This document shows positions 32,087 through 41,578 of a stretch of 64,000 nt of DNA, in pieces. The stretch's first letter is position 1. Each line of letters begins with the position of its first letter. The translations under genes were made by a program, and so were the position numbers. A model generated the notes under the pieces. That model had not been told where the DNA came from. It worked only from the letters and a program-made list of their open reading frames with translations, and ran no database searches. Origin of the DNA: Macrocystis pyrifera (lineage: Eukaryota; Sar; Phaeophyceae; Laminariales; Laminariaceae); NCBI GenBank assembly GCA_031763025.1, contig JASSKH010000025.1, positions 4,650,001 through 4,714,000 of the forward strand, in the 5' to 3' direction.

Positions 32087-34647
32087 CACGCGCTTGCACG
32101 TACTAGGAATCGTTCTACGCCACTCTGTCGGTGCTCGTCTTTTGTTGTTCCCACGAGACCCTCGGTCTTGCCCCTGAGTGCTGTAGTTTTTGTTGTGTTG
32201 TTTTGTTTTGTTTGTTTTCTTGTTGTTTGCTTCTTTGCCCGCGCGCGCCTGGTGTCTCACGCCACCTCTATTCTCCGGCTCTCGCGCGCAAGTGCCCTTG
32301 GCGCGAGCTGTAAGTTGACGATGCGATGGCATACTCCTTCTTCATGTAGCCACCCATGTCTGGGTTGCCTCCGCCGGGCAACCGTACTGTTCCCATACTG
32401 ATGGCCATGCTGGTGTCCTGCAGGGGCACCGGACGGCTGAGTTTTTTTTTTTTTTTTTTCTCTCCGGATAAATTTCGATTTTGGGTGGAAGGCACACCCA
32501 GGAGCACACGGGGCTCCTGGAGTGTGTCAATCTCTCTGCTCTCACGCCATCGCCCTCCAGTTCCGCTTGCTTTTTTTTTCTTGTGCTTGCCTTGTGGCTC
32601 AGGTGGGAGTCCAAAAAGTTGCAGCACACTCGTTAGGCCCCCGCCCCCTCTTTCCACCGGCAGCGAGAAAAATGAATGAAAAGCAGAAGTCCGACGTGAT
32701 GTGATGTGTGGTTTGCGCAGCGCGGCCGGGTGTGCTCACTTTAGTGACTCCCAGGCCGTTTTCGGTTGCCCCGTGCGCGTTGTGTCTGCTGCTGTCGCCG
32801 TGTACCCCACGCCGTTGTCATCGCTGTACGGGACTCTGGCTGCGGTGTTGTACGCACCGCGGTCAGCGATAATCCAGAGGCTAAACCCTCCGTGGTGCTG
32901 TTCTGATGTACCATGCGGCTTGACTGAGCTGTTTGCCTGATCGTTTTGTGCGCCTGTCAAAGTGTTGTCATACACCATGTGCCCACGCGCGTTTTCCTGA
33001 CGAGTATACCTGGGGTGCCTTTATTTTTAATTCGCTTATTGACGTACACTGCTGTGCACCGTGTTTCCACTACTGTATCCGGCATGGTGTACCTACTGAA
33101 GTACTCGACGAAATCTTCGATCACATAGCTGTGACAGGGCTGCTGTTGGTGTTTTCTTTTTTTTAGGGCCTGTTTGCGTGTGCTTTGCAATGTGGAATGT
33201 ACCTGGTTTCCACCACTGCTGCCGTATCCGTCCTTGATTTCCGATCCCTCATGTGTTATTTTCGTGTTGTTTTTGCTTTTGTTTTGTTGTGTTGTGTTTT
33301 TGTGTTGTTTTTGGTGCTTTATGTGACAGTATTACGAGTAAAGTATACCACCTGTGAGTTCAACTGATTTTGTTAGTTTAATTGTATATCTGTGTACATT
33401 CGAATCGGGGTACATGAACAGCAGTTAGTGGCATCACTACTTTGAAGAAGTATAACGTATAGCTGGTACGGGTGGACAAAAATAGCACCTACCAGGGTAG
33501 GTCCTGTACACGTCACCGTTTTTGTTTGTTTGTTTGTTTGTTTTTGTTTTTTTTTTGGCTCAATCAATGCTGAACTAACTGTGCCGACGTGTCGATGCCT
33601 GTCCTAGACAACTTGCTGGTACCTACTACAGTACTATCATCGGCCGCTGGTCACTTCCTGCCCCGCCGCCTCAAATACTTTACTGTGGTCTCTTCCGGGG
33701 GCAGCTCGTTCTGCTGCCACTACCGCTGTGCTGCGACAGGCGGCGTAGGCACTCAGTTCTGAATTGAGTGGGAGGGGTCTGTGCCTGGTGGGGCCGTAGT
33801 TGTTGTCTCCCATGCGTGAGGGAGACGACAACCAGGTCCCTCTAGGTCTGTGCCTTTCCAGGTGGCGGTACCGATAATTAGATACCTGAATTGAGTGGGA
33901 GGGGTCTGCACCTGGTGGGGCCGTTGTTGTTGTCTCCCATGCGGGAGGGAGACGACAACCAGGTCCCTCTAGGTCTGTGCCTTTCCAGGTGGCGGTACCG
34001 ATAATTAGATACCTGAATTGAGTGGGAGGGGTCTGCACCTGGTGGGGCCGTTGTTGTTGTCTCCCATGCGGGAGGGAGACGACAACCAGGTCCCTCTAGG
34101 TCTGTGCCTTTCCAGGTGGCGGCACCGATAATTAGATATCTGAATTGAGTGGGAGGGGTCTGTACCTGGTGGGGCCGTTGTTGTTGTCTCCCATGCGGGA
34201 GGGAGACGACAACCAGGTCCCTCTAGGTCTGTGCCTTTCCAGGTGGCGGCACCGATATTTAGAATATACATTTACCCCGATACGCTCAGTTTCCATCATT
34301 TTTACCACGCTTGTTCTCGCGCTGTGAGATGTCGTGACGGTTGTGCCCCGCTCGCGTAATACTAATTTAATATCTCCCTGTATGTTTTCCTTCCCTTTTA
34401 TTTTGTTCTGTTCTTCTTTTCTTGCTTCTCTTCCGATTTTTTTTTTTTTTTTTTCTCTTCTCTTTCCTCTGCTATATATATATATATATATATTTATATA
34501 TACATATTTTTTTTTTTTTTTTTTCCTTTGTCTGCTCTCCGTGTGTCCGGTTGGTTGTTGTTTGATCTTTTCTCTTCTTCTCCTAATCTTTGTTTCTTTT
34601 TTGTCCTTTTTTTGTTTTTATTTATTCATTTATTTTTCCGTCCAGGG
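32087..34647 (+). other. Long 5' leader of the Ty3 element
   Basis: About 2.5 kb without a convincing gene. It includes T-rich runs (T18 at 32442-32459), four hairpin repeats (33761-34262), a (TA)n tract near 34473-34493 and a long pyrimidine tract ending CCGTCCAG just before the Gag start at 34648. The last feature looks like a 3' splice site, and GCTGTAAGTTG near 32309 could be a donor, so the leader may be spliced. Upstream ATGs are frequent, which would make simple scanning to Gag unlikely without splicing or internal entry. Confidence 0.5.
33761..34262 (+). repeat. Four 127-bp tandem repeats, each with a 13-bp hairpin
   Basis: Units start with GAATTGAGTGGGAGGGGTCT at 33761, 33888, 34015 and 34142 and are nearly identical. 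In each unit GTTGTTGTCTCCC and GGGAGACGACAAC pair over 13 bp (one G-U in RNA) around an 8-nt loop, ATGCGTGA in unit 1 and ATGCGGGA in the others. In the second unit the arms are 33926-33938 and 33947-33959. The position in the RNA leader suggests a packaging, dimerisation or translation role; this is inference. Confidence 0.9.
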
Positions 34648-34776
34648 ATGTCTGCGCCCCACGGGCAGATCGGCCAGGGCGCAGACGGCCCAGGAGACCC
34701 GTTTCAGCGCGGGTACCGCTCCCGCGAGGGTCGCCGCAGCACCCGTTCTAGTTCAACGGACAGCTCCCGCAGCAGC

Positions 34777-34863
<87 letters not shown>

Positions 34864-36711
34864 TCAGAAACTGACCGCCGCCGTGCGAAGAGTAGCCGCC
34901 GCCGCCACCGCCGCCGCCGTCTTGCCCGTTCGCTCCCGACTACGAGATCAGAGGCGCGGCTCCGGAAACGCGCTCGCCGGAGCTCCCGACATGCACGCCA
35001 ACGCCGCACCGACCACGAGCAGGACGTACCAAGGGGAGGGGGAGACAGCAACCGGAACGGACACCGCCGCAGGCAAGGAGAGGCAGCCGCTGCGCTCAGG
35101 CCACGCATGCTTCCCACCGCTGTCACACAACAGCAGTCCTCCGAGCCCGGTATGCAGTTTGGTGTGGAGTCTAATCAGGCAGCGAAATTGGTCGAGAGAG
35201 TACGTAAGCGCATCGCAGGTACTCTCCCGTGTCCGGTATTTGGTGGCCCCACTGCCGGGACATTGTCGATTGCGAACTCTGCTGTCATACTGCAGCAGAA
35301 GGTACTGAGCACCCTACGCAACGTTGACTCCGGAGCCATGCGGCTTGAGCCTGACCAGTACATCGATGGTAGATGGGTCACAGTGGCCGACACACTGACA
35401 CCCCGCCGTGTAGAGCTGCTGACTGATCTGACTCATGACTTCTTGTCGGTTAGCCACCAACTTGCTTCCGCCGAGTTTGTCTCCGTATATCTCATCACGG
35501 GGGAAGTCATTGAGAAGCAGCACAGTGAAGTCACCGCCACCGACTGGTTACGCCTTTTCGTTCGAGAACAGGCTTTGACAGGGGGTGCCGCCGAGTTCGC
35601 ACAGGCGGCCTTGTCAGCTGTATCTCTCAAGTCAGCCGAAGCGTGGACCGCCGCCGCAGCTCGTGTTCTGCTGGCTTTCCGTGCCTCGCTCGCTAGTCCA
35701 GAGCGGCCGCATGCGACGGAGCAGTTGTTCTTCTGGCGTTTTATCACGCCGCTAGAGATGCAGACTCTGTACGATAGAGTCGTCGAAGTGCTCCTGCCGA
35801 ACCCGTTAGACCGAATGGGCATTAGCGGGCTAATGCACGAGCGAGTCCACACGATCACTACTACCCTGCGCCCCATGCGTACAGAATGGCACAACCCCAT
35901 GGGGGAACCCATGCAGCGTCGAGGAGAGGTAGCTGAAGGACTATTCCGGGAACTAATCGCGGTACTTTCTGCTCGCAACGCGTCGTACTTGGCCCCGCAA
36001 ACCCCACGGAAGGTAGCCAAACATGCAGGGCCAGACAGGCTTTTCACCATGACAGAAGTAAGGCACATGTTCTCCTCACCCGCCGGCGCCCTCGCTGCCC
36101 TTAACGTGGCCTCCTCAGCCACTGCGGGAGTTGGTAACGCAGGAGGGAGTGCCGCCGCGGCCGGGCCGACTTACCGGCCAGCAAACCCTTTCGCCGCCCT
36201 AGCCCCTGCCCCTAGTCCGGTTTCGCAGCCTTCCACAGGTCCCGTCACGGTAGCTGCCTTCCAGAACCAGACAGCCACAGCACCGGGTCAACACGGGGTT
36301 CCCTTCGAGAAACCTCGCACGGCAGCCCCGGCCCAGCGCTCAGCTACCACACCGACCATGCCGACGAGCCCCGTCCCACGACCTCCGACCACGGCACCCC
36401 GGGGAGACATTCTCGACTACCTCCGGACGCAGAAGGTGTGCTTCGCGCACGCTTTCACTGGTAACTGCCGCCGCCCAGGCAGCTGCCAGTGGCAGCACGA
36501 GCCGTTCCCGGCAGCTCTGTACAAGGATACCGCTTCGACGCGTCGGTCCGGAAACTTCACCCCTCGCCGTCGCCTAGCTGCAATGACCGAGGTCCAGTAC
36601 AACACGGCCGCCGAGCTAGGTCTGATTCTGGAAGGCTCAGGTGACGAGACGGAGCCTGCAGGCTTCGACAACTCCAATGACCAGCAAGAGCAGAGAGAGG
36701 GTACCTCCTGA
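34648..36711 (+). CDS. gag: Gag with Ser/Arg domain and CCCH zinc finger
   Basis: The start is set at the ATG at 34648, just after the pyrimidine tract. The frame is open upstream to 34528, but that part encodes only a Phe/Leu run. The 687-residue product begins with a Gly/Arg-rich stretch and a poly-Ser run encoded by a (AGC)n tract near 34768-34860, then Arg-rich RR/RH sequence, recalling SR proteins. The middle (residues about 170-460) is helical and capsid-like in position, but I cannot match it to a known capsid fold by reading. A Pro/Ala/Thr-rich linker follows. Near residues 598-617 is a finger with C-X8-C-X5-C-X3-H spacing. This is the CCCH class of RNA-binding fingers, not the CCHC knuckle of most Gag proteins. 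The frame ends at TGA 36709-36711 in the same frame as pol. Confidence 0.85.
36439..36498 (+). other. CCCH zinc-finger coding segment in Gag
   Basis: The Cys and His codons start at 36439, 36466, 36484 and 36496 and give exactly C-X8-C-X5-C-X3-H, the spacing of tristetraprolin-type RNA-binding fingers. Aromatic residues (F after the first Cys, W before the His) are also typical. Confidence 0.85.
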
Positions 36712-36741
36712 AGGTGCGCCCCAGGTGACGCTAACCTGGGG
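36709..36741 (+). promoter_or_regulatory. Candidate UGA readthrough signal between gag and pol
   Basis: TGA (36709-36711) is the only stop between gag and pol, which share one frame. Seven bases later CCCCAGGT (36719-36726) pairs perfectly with ACCTGGGG (36734-36741) around a 7-nt loop. A stop codon, a 7-8 nt spacer and a stable RNA fold is the arrangement known from murine leukaemia virus and other readthrough sites. There is no ATG between the stop and the protease motif, so pol needs readthrough or another unusual mechanism. Confidence 0.75.
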
Positions 36742-38249
36742 AACGGACATCTTGCTGCCACAGCACGGGACAGGGTGAGAGACCAACTGTGGGTGCAAGG
36801 TCAGATCTGGCACCGTCATCGCCGACGACGCCCCTGGCCGGTAGAAATCTTACTAGACACGGGAGCTGGGGGAGGCAGTTATATCTCACTTGCGTTGTGG
36901 CGCGGCCTCCGCAAGCTCTTGCGACGTAGTTTGGATACGCGTAATGCTGGTGCTCTCGAGGCAGCGAACCCATCAAGTAGTGGGACCCCTCCCATGCGTA
37001 TTTTGGGGTCTGTAGCTATCCCCGTGCTGTTAGAATCGGATTCTAGAGTGCGAAACGTGATGGTTCGCGTCGTCGAGGACCTCCCCTACGGTTTCATTTT
37101 TGGAGCAGATTTTTTCAGAGCCAACCGCAGTACTTTGGAGTTCAGTCCAGACAGAGGGTTTAGGCCTGTACCCTCGGCACCTTGGGTACCGTTTCGCACG
37201 TCTGTTGCCGACACCCCAAGCCCACAGAGTCCCTTCGGCACAACACGAGATCAGTTTTTTGCGCTAACTGCTACTCCCAAGCTCTCGCCGCCGCTGCACA
37301 CACCTACCTCAGTCGCCTCACCCACTGTTCGCCCCAGTTATCATGACATCGCGTGGGAGGACGAGAGCACCTTGGAGTGGGAGGTTAGACAGGTCGCCGA
37401 GGCCACCGCCGTCGAGGGGTTTACCAACGTAGCAGTGGAAGCAGCAGCAGTAGGTCCCCAACCGCAGGACCCACAGCTGGTCCTGATGCTTCCCACCGAA
37501 CGGTTTGATCTAGAAAAGGGAGCGTTGGTGGGGGTCGCTAGAGCGGCGCTGTGGTGGTTGCCGGGGTCCCCAGTATACGTCAAACTGGTGAACCGCAGTA
37601 AAGAGACAACAGTGGTAGAGGGTTGCCGTGTGATAGCTCGACTGGTAGCCCTCAACGTCCGCGACCCCGCACGATTCGAGTCTTTATTCGATGAGATGCC
37701 CTCCACCGCTGACCCGCCCCTCCCCCGGCAAGCCCCAGACCCGACGTGTGTTTCGAGTGAAGTCAGGACAGAACCAGTCCCCAAGGTACAGGCAACCGAT
37801 GCCAACCTAGGAACACTGGGATCCCTGCAGAAACAACAACTCGTGGACGTGCTGGCAGGTTTCATCGAAGATGGCCTGTTCCCCATCGACCCCAAGCGAG
37901 TGCCGGCCTGCATCGATGGTGAGCTTGAGCTTCCTTTGATCAATGAGCTATGCACCCCTTTTGCGGCCAAACAACGACGTTTCTCCCCCGAAGAACGGCG
38001 CATGATTAGAGCAGAGATCCAGAAGTTGCTTGACCGAGGAATCATTCGTCCCTCAGTGTCACCGTGGGCAGCGCAGTGCCTGTGTGTGCGGAAGAAAGAC
38101 GGAACCCTCCGCTTGTGCATTGATTGGCGGGTACTTAACAAGCTCCTGGTTTCCGATAGTGGAGGTCTTGGCGATATGCAGACAATTTTCGACGGGTTGA
38201 AAGGCAAACGGTACTTCACTCAGCTGGACCTTGCTTCCGGTTTTCACCC
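36712..38249 (+). CDS. pol: Pol, first part: protease and N-terminal half of RT
   Basis: The frame continues from Gag after the UGA. The retropepsin active site LLDTGAGGG has its Asp codon at 36856, followed by the flap-side pattern FIFGADFF near 37096-37119. A linker of about 280 residues rich in Pro and Ser leads to the RT fingers: RFSPEERRMIRAEIQKLLDR, GIIRPSVSPWAAQCLCVRKK, DGTLRLCIDWRVLNK and YFTQLDLASGFH (about 37978-38247). These are the standard Ty3/Gypsy RT motifs 1-3; LDLASGFH contains the first catalytic Asp. The frame is lost in a CCC run at 38247-38249. A frame continuing to 38316 encodes unrelated residues. Confidence 0.9.
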
Positions 38250-38250
38250 A
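38245..38250 (+). other. Single-base frameshift inside the RT domain
   Basis: CACCCA here leaves the two halves of one conserved motif (LDLASGFH and QIEIAEKDRY) in different frames; one C of the CCC run is surplus. Everything else in pol is open. A programmed shift in the middle of a catalytic fold is improbable, so this is a recent mutation or a sequencing/assembly error. Confidence 0.85.
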
Positions 38251-41200
38251 AATCGAGATTGCAGAAAAAGATCGCTACAAAACCGCGTTCAGAGATGCAG
38301 ATGGACTGCTGTATGAGTTCACTAGGGCTGGCTTTGGTTTGACAGTTCTGCCTTCAGCGTTCACACGGAGGGTGAAGTCCGCTTTGGGGTGTTTAGAAGG
38401 AGTGTTCAGCTGGCTCGACGACATTCTCATCGCGAGCGCCACCTGGGACGATCACTTAGCCAAACTCGTTCTAGTCCTCAACCGTCTGTTAGCGGCGGGT
38501 CTGTCAGTTAATTTTGCCAAGTGTATTTTCGGCTCCTCCTCGCAAGAATTCCTTGGCATGATTATCGATAGTACCGGCCTACACCCCGCCCCGACCAAGT
38601 TGGAAGCCATTGCACGCATGCCGCGCCCCCAGACAGTCGAGGAACTCCGAACGTTCCTTGGTCTGACGGGCTACTTGCGGCAGTTTGTACCCAACTATAG
38701 TCTGACCGCCGCCCCCCTCACTAACATCCTACGCAATAAAGACTTCGCGTCTAAACGCGCACGCAAGAGTACCATCGCGTGGGATTTAGAGGAGGAGCAA
38801 GCGTTTCAGTCTTTGCGCTCCACTCTAGCCTCGCCTACGGTACTCGCATTCCCCGATCTCGACAACACGTTCGAACTACACACCGATGCTAGCACAATAG
38901 GTGCGGGAGCAGTTCTTATGCAGACCATCGACGGTACGCCTCGCGTGATTGCCTTCGCTAGTCACAGATTCTCGCGTACAGATGCCCGTAGAGGCCCCAC
39001 CGAACGAGAATGCATGGGAGTGCTGTGGGCTGTGGATCATTTTCGACCCTATTTAGCGGGTAGGCAGTTTACGGTAGTGACCGATTGCTCCGCTATAACC
39101 TGGCTGTTTCGAAGTCGCGAGTTGTGCCCCAAACTACACAGATGGGCACTAAGACTGACGGAATATGATATGGTGCTGGTATGGCGAGCGGGAGTACAGC
39201 ACGTCCTACCGGACGCCCTGTCGCGGCTGCCGCACTCACAGACTCCTCAAGCCGATGTTGATGACTCCTTTCCCGACGATCTTACGTCGAAAGAACCATC
39301 CGAGTTCGTAGGACCCCGGGGACCGAGCCTTGATGGAGTTAGGTTAGCGGACGTAGAGGCAGTAGGTGTAGATGGAACAGACGGGGGGGATTGCCCTTCC
39401 TATCCACCGTCAGAACCGTCCACTCATGCTACTAATGACGCTCGCCTCCTTGCCCTACAAGCCCTGCCCTTTGCCACGTGTGCCGCACTAGAGACAGACC
39501 CCGGTACGCTGCGCCGCAGTAGCAGGACGCGTACGCCTTCCGTACGGCTACGTCCCCTCAACGACATCCAGCTGCCGCCCATCGAGCAGTTGGTGGATCA
39601 GGAGCACGATCACTCCAACACGGCTACACCAATCGAGTCGACTCCGTCTTCACCACCGCCCACGACGGCCCCCAAGTGTCGGGTTCACGCTGGCCGTGAC
39701 GACCTTGGAGAGGTGCTTTCAGCAGGGGGGGAGGTACCGCGTTCGTCAGAAACCCGCCACATCACGGAAGCATCGGCCATCCACCGGGCGGCTCAAGTAC
39801 TCACTAATCCCGAATCCTTGGCGCGAAGGCAACGAGCCGATTCCCATCTGGGCCAGGTTCGTGAGAGTTTGTGTGGTAGTAATGGCGCAGGCGCGGGTGG
39901 AGTTGACACTACCGGGTACGGTTTAGATGACGACGATGTAATCCGGTACGCCGACGAAAGGGGTAGGAAACTGCCAGCCATCCCTGAAGCCATGGTAGCG
40001 GACGTACTCGCTTTGGTACACACGCTGCACGGACACGCAGGAGTAGGAGCTACTTTAGCTCTGGTACGCGATCACTTTCACTGGCCCTCGGTCACCCGCG
40101 ACACGAGACAATACGTGTTATCGTGCGGGTGTCGAAGACGCAAGAGACCGAACAGCAGACGTCTCGCGATGTTGCCCGGACGCCCGCTAGAGCCTTGGGA
40201 TGAACTGCAGATCGACATCTTAAAGTTGGACACGCCTTCTCTTTCCGGCAATAAATATGTCCTACTGGTAGTGGACCGAGCCTCCAAGTTTCCATTCGGT
40301 TTTCCTCTAGCAACCAAGCAGGCAGTAGGCGTGGCACGGATCCTTACCGAGCTATGTTTAACCTTCGGCGTACCTCGGGTGATTCGGTGTGACGGTGGCA
40401 AAGAGTTTGGAGCGGAAGTAGTGACACACTTGTGCCGTTGGCTACATGCAGAAATAGTGTTCGGACCGGCCGACCATCCACGGGGTCAAGGGGCCGTCGA
40501 GAGGTTAGGAGGTTGGCTTCAAGAGCTGTTGGCAGAGCTATGTAGATCATGGCCCGAGAGATGGGACGAGTACGTGTCCCCAGCAATCTGGATCAAACGC
40601 ACTTTGCCAGACGTTTCCCTGCCCTCTCACATGACCCCTTTCGAGCTGCTTTTCGGTCGCAAACCCCGCACGTCGTTAGACTCCCTGGTGCCCCTATCAG
40701 AAGAGACAGGACAAAGCGGTGGTCTTGACAACTTCGTGGAGCGCCGCAAGCAGAACCTCCGAGAAGTCCGCATTGCGCTCGAGAAACGTCACAATCAGAG
40801 GGTAACCGCACGGGCCCACGCCAACGCTACTATCGCGAGACCCTCCGCCGGAGTCCTGGTCGAGAAGGGAAGCCTCGTGTTGGTGCGCGAGTCCGAGAGC
40901 AGCAGACATCGCGACAACCGAGGGAGGAAGCTCCAGCACGACCACTACACAGGCCCTTGGAGAGTCACAGAAGTAGTGCGGGCAGGCATAAGCGTACAAG
41001 TAACGATGCGAGGTAGAAAACAGCGCACCCGAACTGTGTCCGTGGCAGATGTCAAGCCATTCCACGTCCGACCCCTAACTCTGAGACACTCCCTAGCCGA
41101 CGAGTTCGCACAGTATGCTTGGGGCCCCGATTTCAAGATGCCGTCGCATGGTATAGACTCTGCGACGTTCGACTCCATCGTAAGCTGCCGTGGGAGTATT

Positions 41201-41578
41201 TCCCCCTCGGGCACGGCTAGGTGGGAATACAAAGGAAAGTCGAGGGAGGGAGTAGAGTCGGGCTGGTTGACTGAAAGTGAGATGCTAAAAAGCTTCACCC
41301 CTCTGCAGTTGGATGGCTTTATTGCACTCTGGCATTTGTACAACCAACAGTCTACTAGCGACACAGCCCCTGTCTCAGTCAAACCTCGTGCGCCCCTCTC
41401 TCGACGTGAAGCCTTGACCCGATTCCCAATAGGTTTCACTATCTGGAAGGATTTTGGTGGCGGCCTCCGACTACAGGGCCAGGTGTACGATTACAGAGAC
41501 CGATACTGGCGAGTACGCTACAGCGACCAGAACTGGGAAGAGCTGACTCGCCGCGAGATGGAGCAGTTGAAGAGCTGA
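38249..41578 (+). CDS. pol: Pol, second part: RT palm, RNase H, integrase, chromo- and Tudor-like ends
   Basis: One base out of frame with the first part, RT resumes exactly where motif 3 breaks off (QIEIAEKDRYKTAF). The catalytic box is WLDD (Asp codons 38417 and 38420) instead of the common YxDD. RNase H follows, with LHTDAS (Asp at 38885), TEREC and VVTDCS. Integrase has an N-terminal finger with HTLHGH and CGC (one residue between the Cys instead of two) and catalytic Asp 40214, Asp 40391 and Glu 40499, giving a D-X35-E spacing. A GPY/F-like module (YTGPWRVTEV, about 40947) leads to a chromo-like segment (about 41160-41340) and a Tudor-like end (about 41420-41570, with YWRVRYSDQNWEELTRREM). 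Both ends could read chromatin marks and guide integration; this is inference. Stop at 41576-41578. Confidence 0.9.
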   Translation, partial: QIEIAEKDRYKTAFRDADGLLYEFTRAGFGLTVLPSAFTRRVKSALGCLEGVFSWLDDILIASATWDDHLAKLVLVLNRLLAAGLSVNFAKCIFGSSSQEFLGMIIDSTGLHPAPTKLEAIARMPRPQTVEELRTFLGLTGYLRQFVPNYSLTAAPLTNILRNKDFASKRARKSTIAWDLEEEQAFQSLRSTLASPTVLAFPDLDNTFELHTDASTIGAGAVLMQTIDGTPRVIAFASHRFSRTDARRGPTERECMGVLWAVDHFRPYLAGRQFTVVTDCSAITWLFRSRELCPKLHRWALRLTEYDMVLVWRAGVQHVLPDALSRLPHSQTPQADVDDSFPDDLTSKEPSEFVGPRGPSLDGVRLADVEAVGVDGTDGGDCPSYPPSEPSTHATNDARLLALQALPFATCAALETDPGTLRRSSRTRTPSVRLRPLNDIQLPPIEQLVDQEHDHSNTATPIESTPSSPPPTTAPKCRVHAGRDDLGEVLSAGGEVPRSSETRHITEASAIHRAAQVLTNPESLARRQRADSHLGQVRESLCGSNGAGAGGVDTTGYGLDDDDVIRYADERGRKLPAIPEAMVADVLALVHTLHGHAGVGATLALVRDHFHWPSVTRDTRQYVLSCGCRRRKRPNSRRLAMLPGRPLEPWDELQIDILKLDTPSLSGNKYVLLVVDRASKFPFGFPLATKQAVGVARILTELCLTFGVPRVIRCDGGKEFGAEVVTHLCRWLHAEIVFGPADHPRGQGAVERLGGWLQELLAELCRSWPERWDEYVSPAIWIKRTLPDVSLPSHMTPFELLFGRKPRTSLDSLVPLSEETGQSGGLDNFVERRKQNLREVRIALEKRHNQRVTARAHANATIARPSAGVLVEKGSLVLVRESESSRHRDNRGRKLQHDHYTGPWRVTEVVRAGISVQVTMRGRKQRTRTVSVADVKPFHVRPLTLRHSLADEFAQYAWGPDFKMPSHGIDSATFDSIVSCRGSISPSGTARWEYKGKSREGVESGWLTESEMLKSFTPLQLDGFIALWHLYNQQSTSDTAPVSVKPRAPLSRREALTRFPIGFTIWKDFGGGLRLQGQVYDYRDRYWRVRYSDQNWEELTRREMEQLKS

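Noticed and set aside
33761..34262. CRISPR-like array
   Set aside because: The units are contiguous 127-bp repeats without unique spacers, in a eukaryotic retrotransposon leader.
34528..34647. Extended N-terminus of Gag (40 residues)
   Set aside because: It is encoded by a pyrimidine-rich tract, giving Phe/Leu only, and ends at a probable 3' splice-site sequence. The ATG at 34648 fits better.
34334..35308. 324-codon frame with a long poly-Ala run
   Set aside because: It is the shifted frame of the AGC tract in Gag; upstream it reads only T-rich leader. The Gag frame has the CCCH finger and leads into pol.
38240..38316. Programmed frameshift in pol
   Set aside because: The shift lies inside a conserved RT motif, where both halves are needed in one domain. 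No structure or typical slippery heptamer is evident.
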